Below, piece by piece: positions 25,901 to 34,200 of a stretch of 64,000 nt of DNA. Position 1 is the first letter of the stretch. Each line of letters begins with the position of its first letter. The stretch comes from Roseofilum reptotaenium CS-1145 (GTDB taxonomy: Bacteria > Cyanobacteriota > Cyanobacteriia > Cyanobacteriales > Desertifilaceae): NCBI RefSeq assembly GCF_028330985.1, contig NZ_JAQMUE010000021.1, positions 36,185 to 100,184 of the forward strand, given 5' to 3'. The notes below the pieces were generated by a model that saw only the letters and a program-made list of their open reading frames with translations, did no database searches and was not told the origin of the DNA. Made by a program: the position numbers and the translations under genes.

Positions 25901-28235
25901 CTGGCAGCAAGTTCCGTCCTGTCGTGAGATATTCGATCGCCGAGTCATAGGCTGTGGCAGCTTTAGCCTTGCATCCGGTCTGCAAGTTGAGTTGCGCCAA
26001 ATCGAGCCGCTCGCTGGGTTCGACAATCAGAGCAGCGCCGATATTAAGCGGGTTAACAATGTCAAAGACACGCTCGTCTAACTCTTCTGGCAAAATGCTT
26101 TGCCAAAGTAAGCGACCCACCTTGAGATGAACCTGTTGCTTTTCTGCCTCGGGAATCAGAGAATAGGCTGCCTGTTGAACGCGATCGTGCAAAAACTTGT
26201 AGTCAATTTGTAAAGTTTCGCAGTCCTCGACGACTTGCGGAATTTTATAGGTATCGCTCAAGGGAACGACTAATCCAGACTGAAGTGCTGCCCACAAATC
26301 GGCAGCAACGATCTGGGCGGGTTGTTCACTGACAATTGCCAGTATTTTCAAATCGAACCGATTGCCCACGCAGGCCGCCAACTGCAAAACCTTTTGTGTA
26401 GCTGTGGGTAATTTTTGGATTTCCTCCACCATCAAATCCACAACATTTTCGGTAATTTCAATATCGAGTAAATGTTTTGTGCTCCATTGCCATTCACCCA
26501 TTTGTAGATTAAATTTAATGACTTCTTCAACATAGAGGTATTTAAAAAGCCGCGTTAAGAAAAAGGGATTACCTTGGGTTTTCCGGACGAGTAATTGGGT
26601 GAGGGTTTCAATTTCGGATCGCTCCATCTGTAGAGTATCGCCGACCAACTCAGTAATGTGGGTCGGGTTTAGCGCTTTGAGAACGATGGTTTCTAGGGCT
26701 GTCCCCCTCTCCTGAATCTCCTCGAGCATTCGCATTAAGGGATGGGTTGCACTCACCTCGTTGTCCCGATAAGCGCCCAACATCAGTAGATATTGCCCGT
26801 CAGAATCCGTAACGAGTAGTTCAATTAATTGCAACGATGCGACATCTGCCCATTGCAAGTCATCCAAAAACATGACAAGAGGATGCTGTTTGCGAGTAAA
26901 TACGCCAATAAACGCCCGAAAAACGAGATTAAAGCGGTTCTGGGCTTCAGAAGCAGACAAGATCGGCAAAGCTGGTTGGGGGCCGACGATGGACTCCACT
27001 TCCGGAATCACATCCACGATCGCTTGACCATTTTTCCCCAGGGCAGTTGTTAGTTTTTCGCGCCAAGTGGCAACTTGCTGATCCGTTTCTGCGAGCAGTT
27101 GGCGCACCAGTTCTCGAAAGGCTTGAATCAACGAAGAATAGGGCTTATTGCGCTGCAACTGGTCGAACTTGCCGCTAATGAAATAGCCTCGCTGCCTTAC
27201 AATGGGCTTGTGAACCTCATTGATCAGGGCAGATTTGCCAATTCCCGAATAGCCTGCCACCAGCATCATTTCGGTAGTACCTTGGCTAACGCGATCGAAG
27301 GCCGCCAGCAATTGCCGCACTTCTGATTCGCGACCGTAGAGCTTTTGCGGGATCGAGAAGGTTCCTCGTCGGTCTTGTTGAGCTAGTATAAAGGGGCGCA
27401 CGGTTTGACTTTCCCGCCATTGCTGCCAGCAGATTTCCAGATCCGCTTTGATGCCATAGGCACTCTGATATCGATCTTCAGCAGTTTTGGCCATGAGTTT
27501 TGCGATCGCACCCGAAAGGATTTCGGGAATTTGAGGATTTACACTATTAAGGGGCTGGGGAGTTTTGGCCAGATGGCAATGTATCAGTTCCATCGGATCG
27601 TTGGATTTGAAGGGAAGCTGTCCCGCAAGCAGTTCGTAAAGGGTAATCCCCAAGGAATAAAAATCGGTGCGATAATCGATCGCCCGGTTCATCCGACCCG
27701 TTTGTTCGGGAGAGATATGGGTGAGGGTTCCTTCGAGAAGATTGGAATTGCTTATAGTCGCCGATTCCTTAGACAAGCGCGAGGCAATGGAAAAATCAGT
27801 CAGTTTTAACTGTTGGGTTTCTGGGTTAAAGATAATATTTTCGGGTTTAATATCTTTATGAATCACTCGTTTTTGATGGAGATGTCCCAAAGTTTCTGCC
27901 AGTTGCCGTCCGACCCAGAGAACGCATTCGACAGATAGCGGTTTCTCGTGCGACCAATAAGTAAGATCTCGCCCACCAAAATCTTCCCATACTAAAATTG
28001 GTTTTTCCTGAAATTCATCTAAAGTAAGGGGAGCGACGATCCCGGAAATATCCAGGTGTCGAGCGATATCGTACTCGTGCTTGAGTCTGGCAATATCCAC
28101 CGTAGAAGGATAATTTTTCCGGATGGTTTTGAGAATCACTGGAGTACCATCGGTTTGCGTGACTGCCCGATAGACAATTGTATTCACATTTTCCGACAGT
28201 GTAGCCAAGATTTGATACTGCGACAGCTTGAGCAT
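22989..28235 (-). CDS. Trifunctional Ser/Thr kinase / AAA ATPase / GAF / SpoIIE-type phosphatase
   Basis: 1748-residue signalling protein. Order: Ser/Thr kinase domain (8-270) with ATP lysine K36, HKDIKPEN at 126-133 (K replaces R of HRD) and DFS at 147-149 in place of DFG; AAA_16-like ATPase with GYSGIGKSAL at 328-337; a long TPR-like helical region (about 700-1290); a GAF sensor (about 1306-1465); a coiled coil; and a C-terminal PP2C/SpoIIE phosphatase (about 1530-1745) with GGDYYDV near 1545 and GDVTGHG. Most cyanobacterial relatives end in a histidine kinase instead. One chain therefore carries both a protein kinase and a protein phosphatase. Base use differs: the first three-quarters of the gene is more GC-rich, and the GAF/phosphatase part (22989 to about 24360) is AT-rich. 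The inducing signal is unknown. Confidence 0.92.
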   Translation of the reverse strand: MLKLSQYQILATLSENVNTIVYRAVTQTDGTPVILKTIRKNYPSTVDIARLKHEYDIARHLDISGIVAPLTLDEFQEKPILVWEDFGGRDLTYWSHEKPLSVECVLWVGRQLAETLGHLHQKRVIHKDIKPENIIFNPETQQLKLTDFSIASRLSKESATISNSNLLEGTLTHISPEQTGRMNRAIDYRTDFYSLGITLYELLAGQLPFKSNDPMELIHCHLAKTPQPLNSVNPQIPEILSGAIAKLMAKTAEDRYQSAYGIKADLEICWQQWRESQTVRPFILAQQDRRGTFSIPQKLYGRESEVRQLLAAFDRVSQGTTEMMLVAGYSGIGKSALINEVHKPIVRQRGYFISGKFDQLQRNKPYSSLIQAFRELVRQLLAETDQQVATWREKLTTALGKNGQAIVDVIPEVESIVGPQPALPILSASEAQNRFNLVFRAFIGVFTRKQHPLVMFLDDLQWADVASLQLIELLVTDSDGQYLLMLGAYRDNEVSATHPLMRMLEEIQERGTALETIVLKALNPTHITELVGDTLQMERSEIETLTQLLVRKTQGNPFFLTRLFKYLYVEEVIKFNLQMGEWQWSTKHLLDIEITENVVDLMVEEIQKLPTATQKVLQLAACVGNRFDLKILAIVSEQPAQIVAADLWAALQSGLVVPLSDTYKIPQVVEDCETLQIDYKFLHDRVQQAAYSLIPEAEKQQVHLKVGRLLWQSILPEELDERVFDIVNPLNIGAALIVEPSERLDLAQLNLQTGCKAKAATAYDSAIEYLTTGRNLLPEDAWQSEYDLTLQLYTEAVEVEYLLIQFETAQALSEIVLDRSRTLLDQVKIYEVKIQFFIAQNQMLEAIETALPVLELLGYPLETNLAKLQLARPLPQLDELADYPEMCERQQLAVLQILSIISGPIYQARPDLLLFTVFEMVNLCLEFGHSSLAAYAYGMYGLILCGPLNDIALGYQSGQISMRILEQYPSATLKCKVHMLFSSFVGHWKEAHHRTIKSLEQKVNMGLETGDLVYAAYCAMWSCGYMMLTGMRLPDVEVAQQTYVELLAKTKQEHGWYPAKTWRQLTQNLRGKVPDVQILEGEYLSREEVGYLEASQNRMLLFFVYFAEVMLAYLMKDWQTAKAKMAIASQYQTSAYASMLAGGYVFYETLVQLAIYSGLPPEEQTTTWESIQTNTAQIANWASHAPHNYQSKHELILAEQARIQGRALEAMDYYDRAIATAQSNGFLAETGIAAERASEFYRTLGREKIAQQYLLDAIYGYDRWGALAKIAALENDFPTLYNSSPSHNITSRDTTETYGQVLDFDTIFKANRVISGQIVLDRLLVELMHIILQNAGAQTGCLIVVNEDDLVIEASGSVDSEEIIALQNQPVAESNTVCHAIVNYVARTQENLVLNDASHSGNFTRDTYIKINQPQSILCIPLVNQGKLISMVYLENNLTVGAFTDDRVNTLQVLSGQAAIALENAYLYRNLEEKVETRTAELALANAEIKTLNEQLTSENLRLSSEVDVARKIQQMVLPKKTELEVVENLDIAGFMEPADEVGGDYYDVLKQGNRIKISIGDVTGHGLESGVLMLMAQTVIRTLENIQETNTIHFLEIVNQTLYQNLQRMNSDKNMSLAILNYECGVIQVSGQHEDIIVVRADGELELIDTLDLGFPIGLELEIGEFVAQQEIILNRDDIVLLYTDGIIEAENMENELYGLERLTQLAQQYRQHSAMQIRDLIIEEVRQFIGQQKVFDDITLVVLKQR

Positions 28236-28385
28236 GATTCAATATGGAAGGATATAAAAAATCAGAGGAATAATAGATAGATAAAGCAAGTCACGATCGC
28301 GCGGCAGGAAAGATCCAATTCTGCTCTAATGTATCTATAATGGTAAATCCAATCCCACCGCAACACCCCCTATAAACCGGTTATA

Positions 28386-28413
28386 CTCCGAGCTTTTTCA
28401 ATCAAGCTCGGAG
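28386..28413. terminator. Hairpin after the FAD oxidoreductase gene
   Basis: CTCCGAGCTT / AAGCTCGGAG with an 8-base loop, 11 bases past the stop codon at 28425 (minus strand). No clear T-run follows on the minus strand, so this is a stem-loop that may terminate or stabilise the mRNA. Confidence 0.5.
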
Positions 28414-28424
28414 CATATAATCCA

Positions 28425-30572
28425 CTAACGCAACCAAGGACACAATTGTTGGAGCCACCTCCATATCTGCAAAAGCAAAATCTCTAGAATTCCCAAAAAT
28501 AAAACCAAGGGAAACAAAGGCTTGAGATACCAAGGGAGTTTGCCACTCCACGGCAGGCCCTTTTGGTAGCGTTGGCGATCTGACCAGCGATGCAATGAAT
28601 AAATGATAGGTTGACGGAGATTCCAAACTTTACAGTAGGGGACTTTTGCCTCTGAAGCATCGATAATAGAGTTGACGGCGTAGCGAGCAGCTTCGTTTGC
28701 GCCTTCCATCGTTGCCAGATCGACATTCGTTCGCACATAGTCCGAAGCGAGGAATAGGTTAGGGATTTGGCTGTAAGACAAGGGACGCAGACTCCAATTA
28801 TCGATCGCATTGACCATGAGGGGTTCGCTGTTGATGTTGGCGGAGGAACCATGGCGCAGGCGGCTGTAATAGCACAGGGTTTCGTTGCCGGGTTGCGGAG
28901 GAGTACAGGAGATCGGACTAGCTCCCGGACAGTCCTTAGGTCGAGGAATGGGTCCGACAAAACCTTTGGCAACTAACGCATTCACTTCCAAGCGCGCTCC
29001 ATATTGGTCGATCTCGAGATGATTGGCAATTTCTTCAAGAGTGACGGAATCGCGCTCGTGCTGGTGAATCCACAAAAAGAGTGCTTTAAAAGAATTCGGA
29101 AGATAGAGATTTAATACTTCTTCTAATTTTTCTGGATTATCAACCCAGTCAGAACTATGGGTAATATCGGGGTCGAGAAACCAAGAGAGCAGGTATTCAT
29201 CCTTAAGAATGGGTTTGCCGTCTTTCTTGAGAGAGTGTTTCATTTCTTCCCAAATTTCGGTTTTGATTTGCTCTGGAGAAGCAACTTGGGCGGGCTTGTT
29301 GTCCCTGAGGTAAAGGCTGCAAGAACCAGAGTCCACCTTAACTTCATTCGTGTTGGGATTGATGGAGTATCCCCAATCGGAGGCGATTGCAGAGATAATC
29401 CCCCTCACCTTGCCATCCCCAAATCCTTCCATGGGAAATTCCTCTTTATTCCAAACTGCTTGTTGGGAAATGGAAGTCAAAGACCAAGGCGTACCTACAT
29501 ACAGAATGTGTCCCTTTAGGTCAACAACATCTCGATCCAGATAAAATTGAATGCCGTTCATCCAAGCCGTACTCGTTCCTAGGGATTTAATCGTTGCCAG
29601 AGCCTCATCGCCGTCGAGGATTTCCTCCGAGAGCAAGCCAGCCATCATCTCGACCGGAACTGCGGCGAGATAGTAGTCGGCGGTAATGTGCTTGTCTGTT
29701 TTCGTTGCCAAATCGGTCACCATCGCCCCTCTGACTTGCGTCTTTCCGTTTTCGCCCTTGGCAACTTCAATGCTACGCAGGCGATGGCGTAGGTAGTAGT
29801 TCACTCCTTTGGAGCGCAAATAGTCGAGCCAAGGGTTTATCCACACATCATTGGTTGGACCGTTGAGGACGAGATCAGCGCCATTTGTGCGGGTAAAGCC
29901 AAAAAGGAATTGAATGTAGATTTCCCCTGCCGTTTTTGTATTAGCCAATTTGGGGCGGGACGCTACTAAGCTAGTGGTTAAACCCTGTGCCAATAACTCT
30001 TGATAGGCTTCGGACATCTTTTCTGCCTCAATGTAGTCCCACCAACTGATTTTCTCGTATTCTCCAATAAACCTTTCTTGGCAAGAGGTCATCAACTGCC
30101 AAGTGCGAGCTGCAAAAAAATTCACCTCGTTCGTCGGGATTTGTTCTTGGGTGATGGCTTTGATAATTAACTTGAGATCCTTAATCAAATCCCAACAGGA
30201 GCGAGGGAACCTTGCGGGCAACTTAATTAAGTTCTTACCTATACGTCCAAGGGCGAGATAGGGGAGAGATACTAGGTTGTCAAAAACACCTCGGCGATTA
30301 TTCTTGTAAGGAATGCGCTTCATCGTATCAGTCACATTTCTGTAGAAGCCCGGAAAGAAACGAAATCCATGCTCCCCCGGCAGGTTTTTTTTCCCGGGAG
30401 CAGCACTATGGGGAACGTTGATGCTCCGGGCTTTCCCTCCCGGAATTTCTCTAAGTTCGTAGACTTCAACCTCAAATCCCCGCTCAATTAATTCCTGAGC
30501 AGCACTCATTCCAGCAACTCCACCACCAAAGATCGCTACTTTAGCCATACTAGTTTTCACTCCACTGTTCAC
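28425..30572 (-). CDS. FAD-dependent amine-oxidase/desaturase-superfamily oxidoreductase
   Basis: 715 residues. The N-terminal dinucleotide-binding motif IFGGGVAGMSAAQELIERGF and the EVYE-x-x-x-x-PGGKARS segment are typical of the phytoene-desaturase/hydroxysqualene-dehydroxylase/amine-oxidase superfamily. A C-terminal flavin-contact block lies around NLFLASDYVRTNVDLATMEG. After it comes an extra tail with one membrane helix (about 690-708), suggesting membrane association. It is longer than CrtI/HpnE enzymes (450-500) because of a large insert in the substrate domain. The substrate is unknown; a lipid or isoprenoid is an inference. It lies upstream of the giant kinase in the same direction with a 190-base gap and a hairpin between. 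Confidence 0.82.
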   Translation of the reverse strand: MNSGVKTSMAKVAIFGGGVAGMSAAQELIERGFEVEVYELREIPGGKARSINVPHSAAPGKKNLPGEHGFRFFPGFYRNVTDTMKRIPYKNNRRGVFDNLVSLPYLALGRIGKNLIKLPARFPRSCWDLIKDLKLIIKAITQEQIPTNEVNFFAARTWQLMTSCQERFIGEYEKISWWDYIEAEKMSEAYQELLAQGLTTSLVASRPKLANTKTAGEIYIQFLFGFTRTNGADLVLNGPTNDVWINPWLDYLRSKGVNYYLRHRLRSIEVAKGENGKTQVRGAMVTDLATKTDKHITADYYLAAVPVEMMAGLLSEEILDGDEALATIKSLGTSTAWMNGIQFYLDRDVVDLKGHILYVGTPWSLTSISQQAVWNKEEFPMEGFGDGKVRGIISAIASDWGYSINPNTNEVKVDSGSCSLYLRDNKPAQVASPEQIKTEIWEEMKHSLKKDGKPILKDEYLLSWFLDPDITHSSDWVDNPEKLEEVLNLYLPNSFKALFLWIHQHERDSVTLEEIANHLEIDQYGARLEVNALVAKGFVGPIPRPKDCPGASPISCTPPQPGNETLCYYSRLRHGSSANINSEPLMVNAIDNWSLRPLSYSQIPNLFLASDYVRTNVDLATMEGANEAARYAVNSIIDASEAKVPYCKVWNLRQPIIYSLHRWSDRQRYQKGLPWSGKLPWYLKPLFPLVLFLGILEILLLQIWRWLQQLCPWLR

Positions 30573-30689
30573 AATACCTTTAAATCATTGTATATTTTAG
30601 ACTTAGACTACTCAGTGCTTAATCAAACTTAAGGTTTTGTTCCAATTCTAACATGGATTGTTAAGTGATAGACCGATTTCCGGATTGGA

Positions 30690-31571
30690 TTGCAAAACGC
30701 TGTAAGCTATGCTAAAAGAGTCACGACATTGTTGATAACGCTTATGCACAGATTTTTGTCTGGGCCGTTAACCGTTGAGACTCTGACAGTTACTGTCAAG
30801 GACTTACCCCCACAGTTACAAGGACTGAAAATCACCCAATTATCTGATTTTCATTATGATGGAGTGGAACTTTCTGAGGAACTGTTAACCGAAGCGATTC
30901 GCACAAGCAATCGCATCAATCCCGATCTGGTGGTCTTGACAGGGGATTTTGTCATCCATAAACCCGATCCCATTCATGCTTTAGTCAAACGCTTGAAACG
31001 GCTAGAGTCTCGGCGAGGGATTTATGCCGTTTTGGGAAACCACGATCTTTATTATCCGACTACTCAATTTATCATTACTGAAGCTTTAACTAAAATTGGG
31101 ATTCAGGTTTTGTGGAATCAGGTCATTTATCCTCTCGGAAAAGGATTAGCCTTGGTGGGATTGCCAGATTTTTGGTCGCCCGAATTCAATCCAGCTTCAG
31201 TGTTAGACCATCTCGAGCCAAAATTACCGCGCATTGTGCTGTCTCATCAACCGGATAGTGCGGAAGTCTTGCAACAATGGCGTGTGGATTTACAGTTATC
31301 CGGTCATACCCATGGGGGGCAAATTGTGTTACCTCAATTGGGGCCATTAATCGCTTATCAAGATCGAGTGATTAGGGTAACACCTAAGTGGTTACGGGAG
31401 TATATCCCTTTACTGCAACGAAAGTGCGATCGCGTCGTTAAGCATTGGGAATGGTCGGCTGGATTGTACCAAGTTAATCACAATCGCCTTTATGTGAATC
31501 GAGGATTGGGGACTTATCCCCCTGGTCGGTTATTTTGTCCTCCAGAATTAACTGTGATTACGTTAGTTTAA
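30690..31571 (+). CDS. Metallophosphoesterase (YkuE/YaeI-like)
   Basis: 293 residues from TTG 30690, or 275 from ATG 30744 (MHRFLSGPL), which fits the family better. The dinuclear-metal calcineurin-like motifs are complete: LSDFHYDG, LTGDFVIHK, VLGNHDLYY, LSHQPD and SGHTHGGQ. Close families hydrolyse lipid-A or phospholipid-type substrates at the membrane, but the substrate here is unknown. The gene ends 6 bases before the GST gene, so the two are probably co-transcribed. Confidence 0.88.
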   Translation: MQNAVSYAKRVTTLLITLMHRFLSGPLTVETLTVTVKDLPPQLQGLKITQLSDFHYDGVELSEELLTEAIRTSNRINPDLVVLTGDFVIHKPDPIHALVKRLKRLESRRGIYAVLGNHDLYYPTTQFIITEALTKIGIQVLWNQVIYPLGKGLALVGLPDFWSPEFNPASVLDHLEPKLPRIVLSHQPDSAEVLQQWRVDLQLSGHTHGGQIVLPQLGPLIAYQDRVIRVTPKWLREYIPLLQRKCDRVVKHWEWSAGLYQVNHNRLYVNRGLGTYPPGRLFCPPELTVITLV

Positions 31572-31577
31572 ATAAAA

Positions 31578-32132
31578 ATGATCAAACTTTATGATTTTTT
31601 GCCCTCCGGCAATGGCTACAAAGTCCGTCTGTGTCTCACTCAGTTAGGACGAGAATTTGAGCGCATTGAAGTGAATATTCTTAAAGGTGAAAGTCGCAGG
31701 GTTGAGTTTTTGCTAAAAAATCCGAATGGACGCATACCGGTGATTGAAGTTGATCCAGATTTTTTTTTGTTTGAATCCAATGCAATTTTGATCTATCTTA
31801 GTCAAGGAACGAATCTATATCCCGATAGTTCATGGGAGCAAGCACAGGTGTTGCAGTGGATGTTTTTTGAACAGTACAGCCATGAACCTTATATTGCTAC
31901 ACCTCGCTATGGGATTTCGATCTTAGGCAAAGAACAGGAATATCAGGAAGCCATCACACAAAAACGCCAGGGAGGATATGCGGCGTTAGAGGTAATGGAA
32001 AATCATTTAAGGATTCATGATTTTTTTGTCGAAAATCGCTATACGGTGGCTGATATTGCCCTATTTGCCTATACCCATGTTGCGCCTGAAGGAGGTTATG
32101 ATTTAAGTGGTTTTGGAGCGATTCAAAATTAG
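31578..32132 (+). CDS. Glutathione S-transferase, cut short by an in-frame TAG
   Basis: 184 residues as encoded. The thioredoxin-like N-domain has LYDFLPSGNGYKVRLCLTQL, the cis-Pro in GRIPVIEVD and the E-S pair of LFESNAIL. The helical C-domain includes YTVADIALFAYTH. The frame hits TAG at 32130-32132 after AIQN, then continues in the same frame as ISRIEEQPGFIPLMFDGF to a TAG at 32187-32189. GSTs normally read W at this position (IQxWxxRIxxxPGF), so TGG-to-TAG is the simple explanation. The loss of the last helix probably weakens or destroys activity. The preceding metallophosphoesterase gene is 6 bases away. Confidence 0.85.
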   Translation: MIKLYDFLPSGNGYKVRLCLTQLGREFERIEVNILKGESRRVEFLLKNPNGRIPVIEVDPDFFLFESNAILIYLSQGTNLYPDSSWEQAQVLQWMFFEQYSHEPYIATPRYGISILGKEQEYQEAITQKRQGGYAALEVMENHLRIHDFFVENRYTVADIALFAYTHVAPEGGYDLSGFGAIQN

Positions 32133-32244
32133 ATCTCTAGAATTGAAGAGCAACCGGGATTTATCCCGTTAATGTTTGATGGATTTTAGGGTTCCTCTAT
32201 TTAAGCAGAATTTCTCAATGTTCGAGGTTTGATACAAGAGGGAT

Positions 32245-33026
32245 ATGGGAATTCAATACGGTAATCTAACTCTATATGGAATATCTCAACAAGAATTAAT
32301 CAACTATTTGTCTGAAATTAGTGAAGAAGCTTATGTCTCTTCAACTTTCGATAGAGTGACAATTCTGTACGCTTCATATTTTGAAAATGATTTAGGTCGA
32401 AAACAAAATTTAAAGTTTAAAAACCTAGATACAAATTGGAAAAAGATATTTAAGCAATACCACTATAGTTCGTTAGCACCATTAGTGTTTTTTGCATTTC
32501 ACCTTTCAAAGTTTTTTCATGTTCGGCTCTTGGTGTCTTTGTTTATGACGGTAGCTGCTTTTGGTATTGTCTTTATCAAAAAGGATTAATACTCGATGAG
32601 TATACAACTTGTGGAGGAAATCGTTGGCAAATAGGTCAAGGTATGCTTTTGCATGAATTCGGGAATCAGATTAAAGGAGGAGATGCGAAAAAATTATGTA
32701 AAGCTTTTGAAAAAGAGAAACTTATTAGTGAAGTTAACACTATTTTAACAAAGCCAGATGGAAATAACTGTAAACGATTAGACAGTTTTGATGGGTCTCG
32801 CTATGATGCTCTACTTCAAGTAGAAAACTATGATTCTCCTACTACTCGACATGAAGCCTTAGCAAGAGTTTTAGGTATTTGTCCTGGTTTGGTGGTGGGA
32901 TTAAACTATTCAGCTATTGAATCAGGAGAACTAGCAGACTTTTTGGATGATTTTGAGTATTATGAAAATAATGGAACTATCTCTTTTGAAGAATTTGATT
33001 TAAAGTTCAAAAAAATATTGAATTAA
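32245..33026 (+). pseudogene. Conserved hypothetical protein, single frameshift at about 32520
   Basis: Two frames join into one protein. MGIQYGNLTLYGISQQELI through HLSKFFH is in the first frame (32245-32520). CSALGVFVYDGSCFWYCLYQKG then continues in the frame that contains 32643-33026 (LGICPGLVVGLNY ...). A missing base after CAT at 32518-32520 explains the join; a -1 slip on the TTTTTT run at 32512-32517 is an alternative. The family is a cyanobacterial conserved protein without known function. AT-rich compared with neighbours. Confidence 0.7.
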
Positions 33027-33065
33027 CCAATATTTTTTTGTCTTGTATTTGTTCAAATATTTCAA

Positions 33066-33248
33066 TTACTTCACAATAGGTAAAATAATAAATCTGCAAA
33101 TTTGCCCTCGTAAATCACTCCCACTCAAGTTAACTCCACTCAAATTTAAGGAATGGAGATCGATTTCTTGCAAATCTAATCCACCAAAATCTCGTTCACC
33201 CTGATGATATCGTTGATGTAATTCCTCTCGATTCATGGTGCAATCCAC
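33066..33248 (-). pseudogene. Pentapeptide-repeat protein stub
   Basis: 60 residues. The start MNREELHQRYHQGERDF is the usual leader of cyanobacterial pentapeptide-repeat proteins, followed by A(D/N)LxX-type units (LDLQE, IDLHS, LNLSG, VNLSG, SDLRG). It breaks off after about five units, where normal members have dozens. The last ten residues (ICRFIILPIVK) are out of register. Probably a truncated remnant. Confidence 0.6.
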
Positions 33249-33254
33249 TCATCG

Positions 33255-33587
33255 TTATTCACTGTAATATTGATATTGCCAATGGATACGAGGATGCAGA
33301 AGTCTCTGTACCGGTTCCCCTCCCTGAAGATGGGATTCAACAATCTCAGATACATCTTCCGGTTTTACCCGACAATACCAAGTTTCATCTGGTAAAACCC
33401 GCACCGTTGGAGCCAGATTACATTGTCCTTGACACCCAACAGCTTCTACTTTAACGGTTTCACTCGCATACCCTTCAAAAGCAGCTAAAACCTCAGCCGA
33501 TCCTTGCCTAGTACAAGATTCATGTTGACAAAGCCAAACATACCGACAATTCACCTCTTCTGGAGAATTTTCTGACCCCTTACCCAT
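33255..33587 (-). CDS. Thioredoxin-like [2Fe-2S] ferredoxin-domain protein
   Basis: 110 residues. Four cysteines in the order C20-x4-C25 ... C52-x3-C56 (LCQHESC and GCQGQC) are the cluster ligands of thioredoxin-fold [2Fe-2S] ferredoxins. The central APTVRVLPDETWYCRVKPED block is typical of the cyanobacterial members. Probably a soluble electron carrier; the partner is unknown. It lies 13 bases after the end of the next gene upstream (33601), so they are likely co-transcribed. Confidence 0.88.
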   Translation of the reverse strand: MGKGSENSPEEVNCRYVWLCQHESCTRQGSAEVLAAFEGYASETVKVEAVGCQGQCNLAPTVRVLPDETWYCRVKPEDVSEIVESHLQGGEPVQRLLHPRIHWQYQYYSE

Positions 33588-33600
33588 TGCCTATTGCCTT

Positions 33601-34146
33601 TCAATGATGAATATCCAAGGATAAGACATATTGACCTAAATTGAGGCGCTCGCACCACAGTTCATACTCAATTCTCAAGTGTTCAGGTTGGGAATACCCC
33701 GTTAAAATCAAACTGTGAGTAAAATTGCGTAAGCGCATCTGTCCTACCTCATGGGCAGACTCTCCGGAGAGCCAATATCGAGATAATCCATACATGCCCT
33801 GTTCCCAGAAATGGCGATAACTCAATTTGCCATTTCCCTGCATTGTCATCACTACCCGATGAGCAGAAATCTCTAACCATAATAATCGCGGTGGCCCGGC
33901 TAAGGGAATGGTTGGATCAATCTCTGGGTTACGGTCGTAGAGTCCGGGTTCATTGAGTAACAGATGAAAGCGGTCTCGGTCTTTACGGTATAACGTAGCG
34001 GCAGTTTCCACAAACGAATAAATAGGAAGATCCGTCGAGGAAAAAGACAGACTAACAGGTTTGCGGTGGTTTTTGAGCATATCACATGAAGAGAGAACAA
34101 CAATTGACAGATTCAGAAGTGAACCCCTACCAGCCTGTAACACCAT
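33601..34146 (-). CDS. Conserved hypothetical protein
   Basis: 181 residues from 34146, or 159 from ATG 34080 (MLKNHRKPVSLSF), which is more likely because the extra residues look random. Beta-rich, with tryptophan/tyrosine-rich stretches (LLWLEISAHRVVMTMQGNG, HFWEQGMYGLSRYW) and no catalytic motif, cysteine cluster or membrane helix. Not recognised. Its tight spacing to the [2Fe-2S] protein gene suggests a shared transcript. Divergent from aroA. Confidence 0.65.
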   Translation of the reverse strand: MVLQAGRGSLLNLSIVVLSSCDMLKNHRKPVSLSFSSTDLPIYSFVETAATLYRKDRDRFHLLLNEPGLYDRNPEIDPTIPLAGPPRLLWLEISAHRVVMTMQGNGKLSYRHFWEQGMYGLSRYWLSGESAHEVGQMRLRNFTHSLILTGYSQPEHLRIEYELWCERLNLGQYVLSLDIHH

Positions 34147-34200
34147 AGGGTATGATTGCGCTACAGAGTCTTAATTTTCACTTATTTTTAGTTTATCTCC

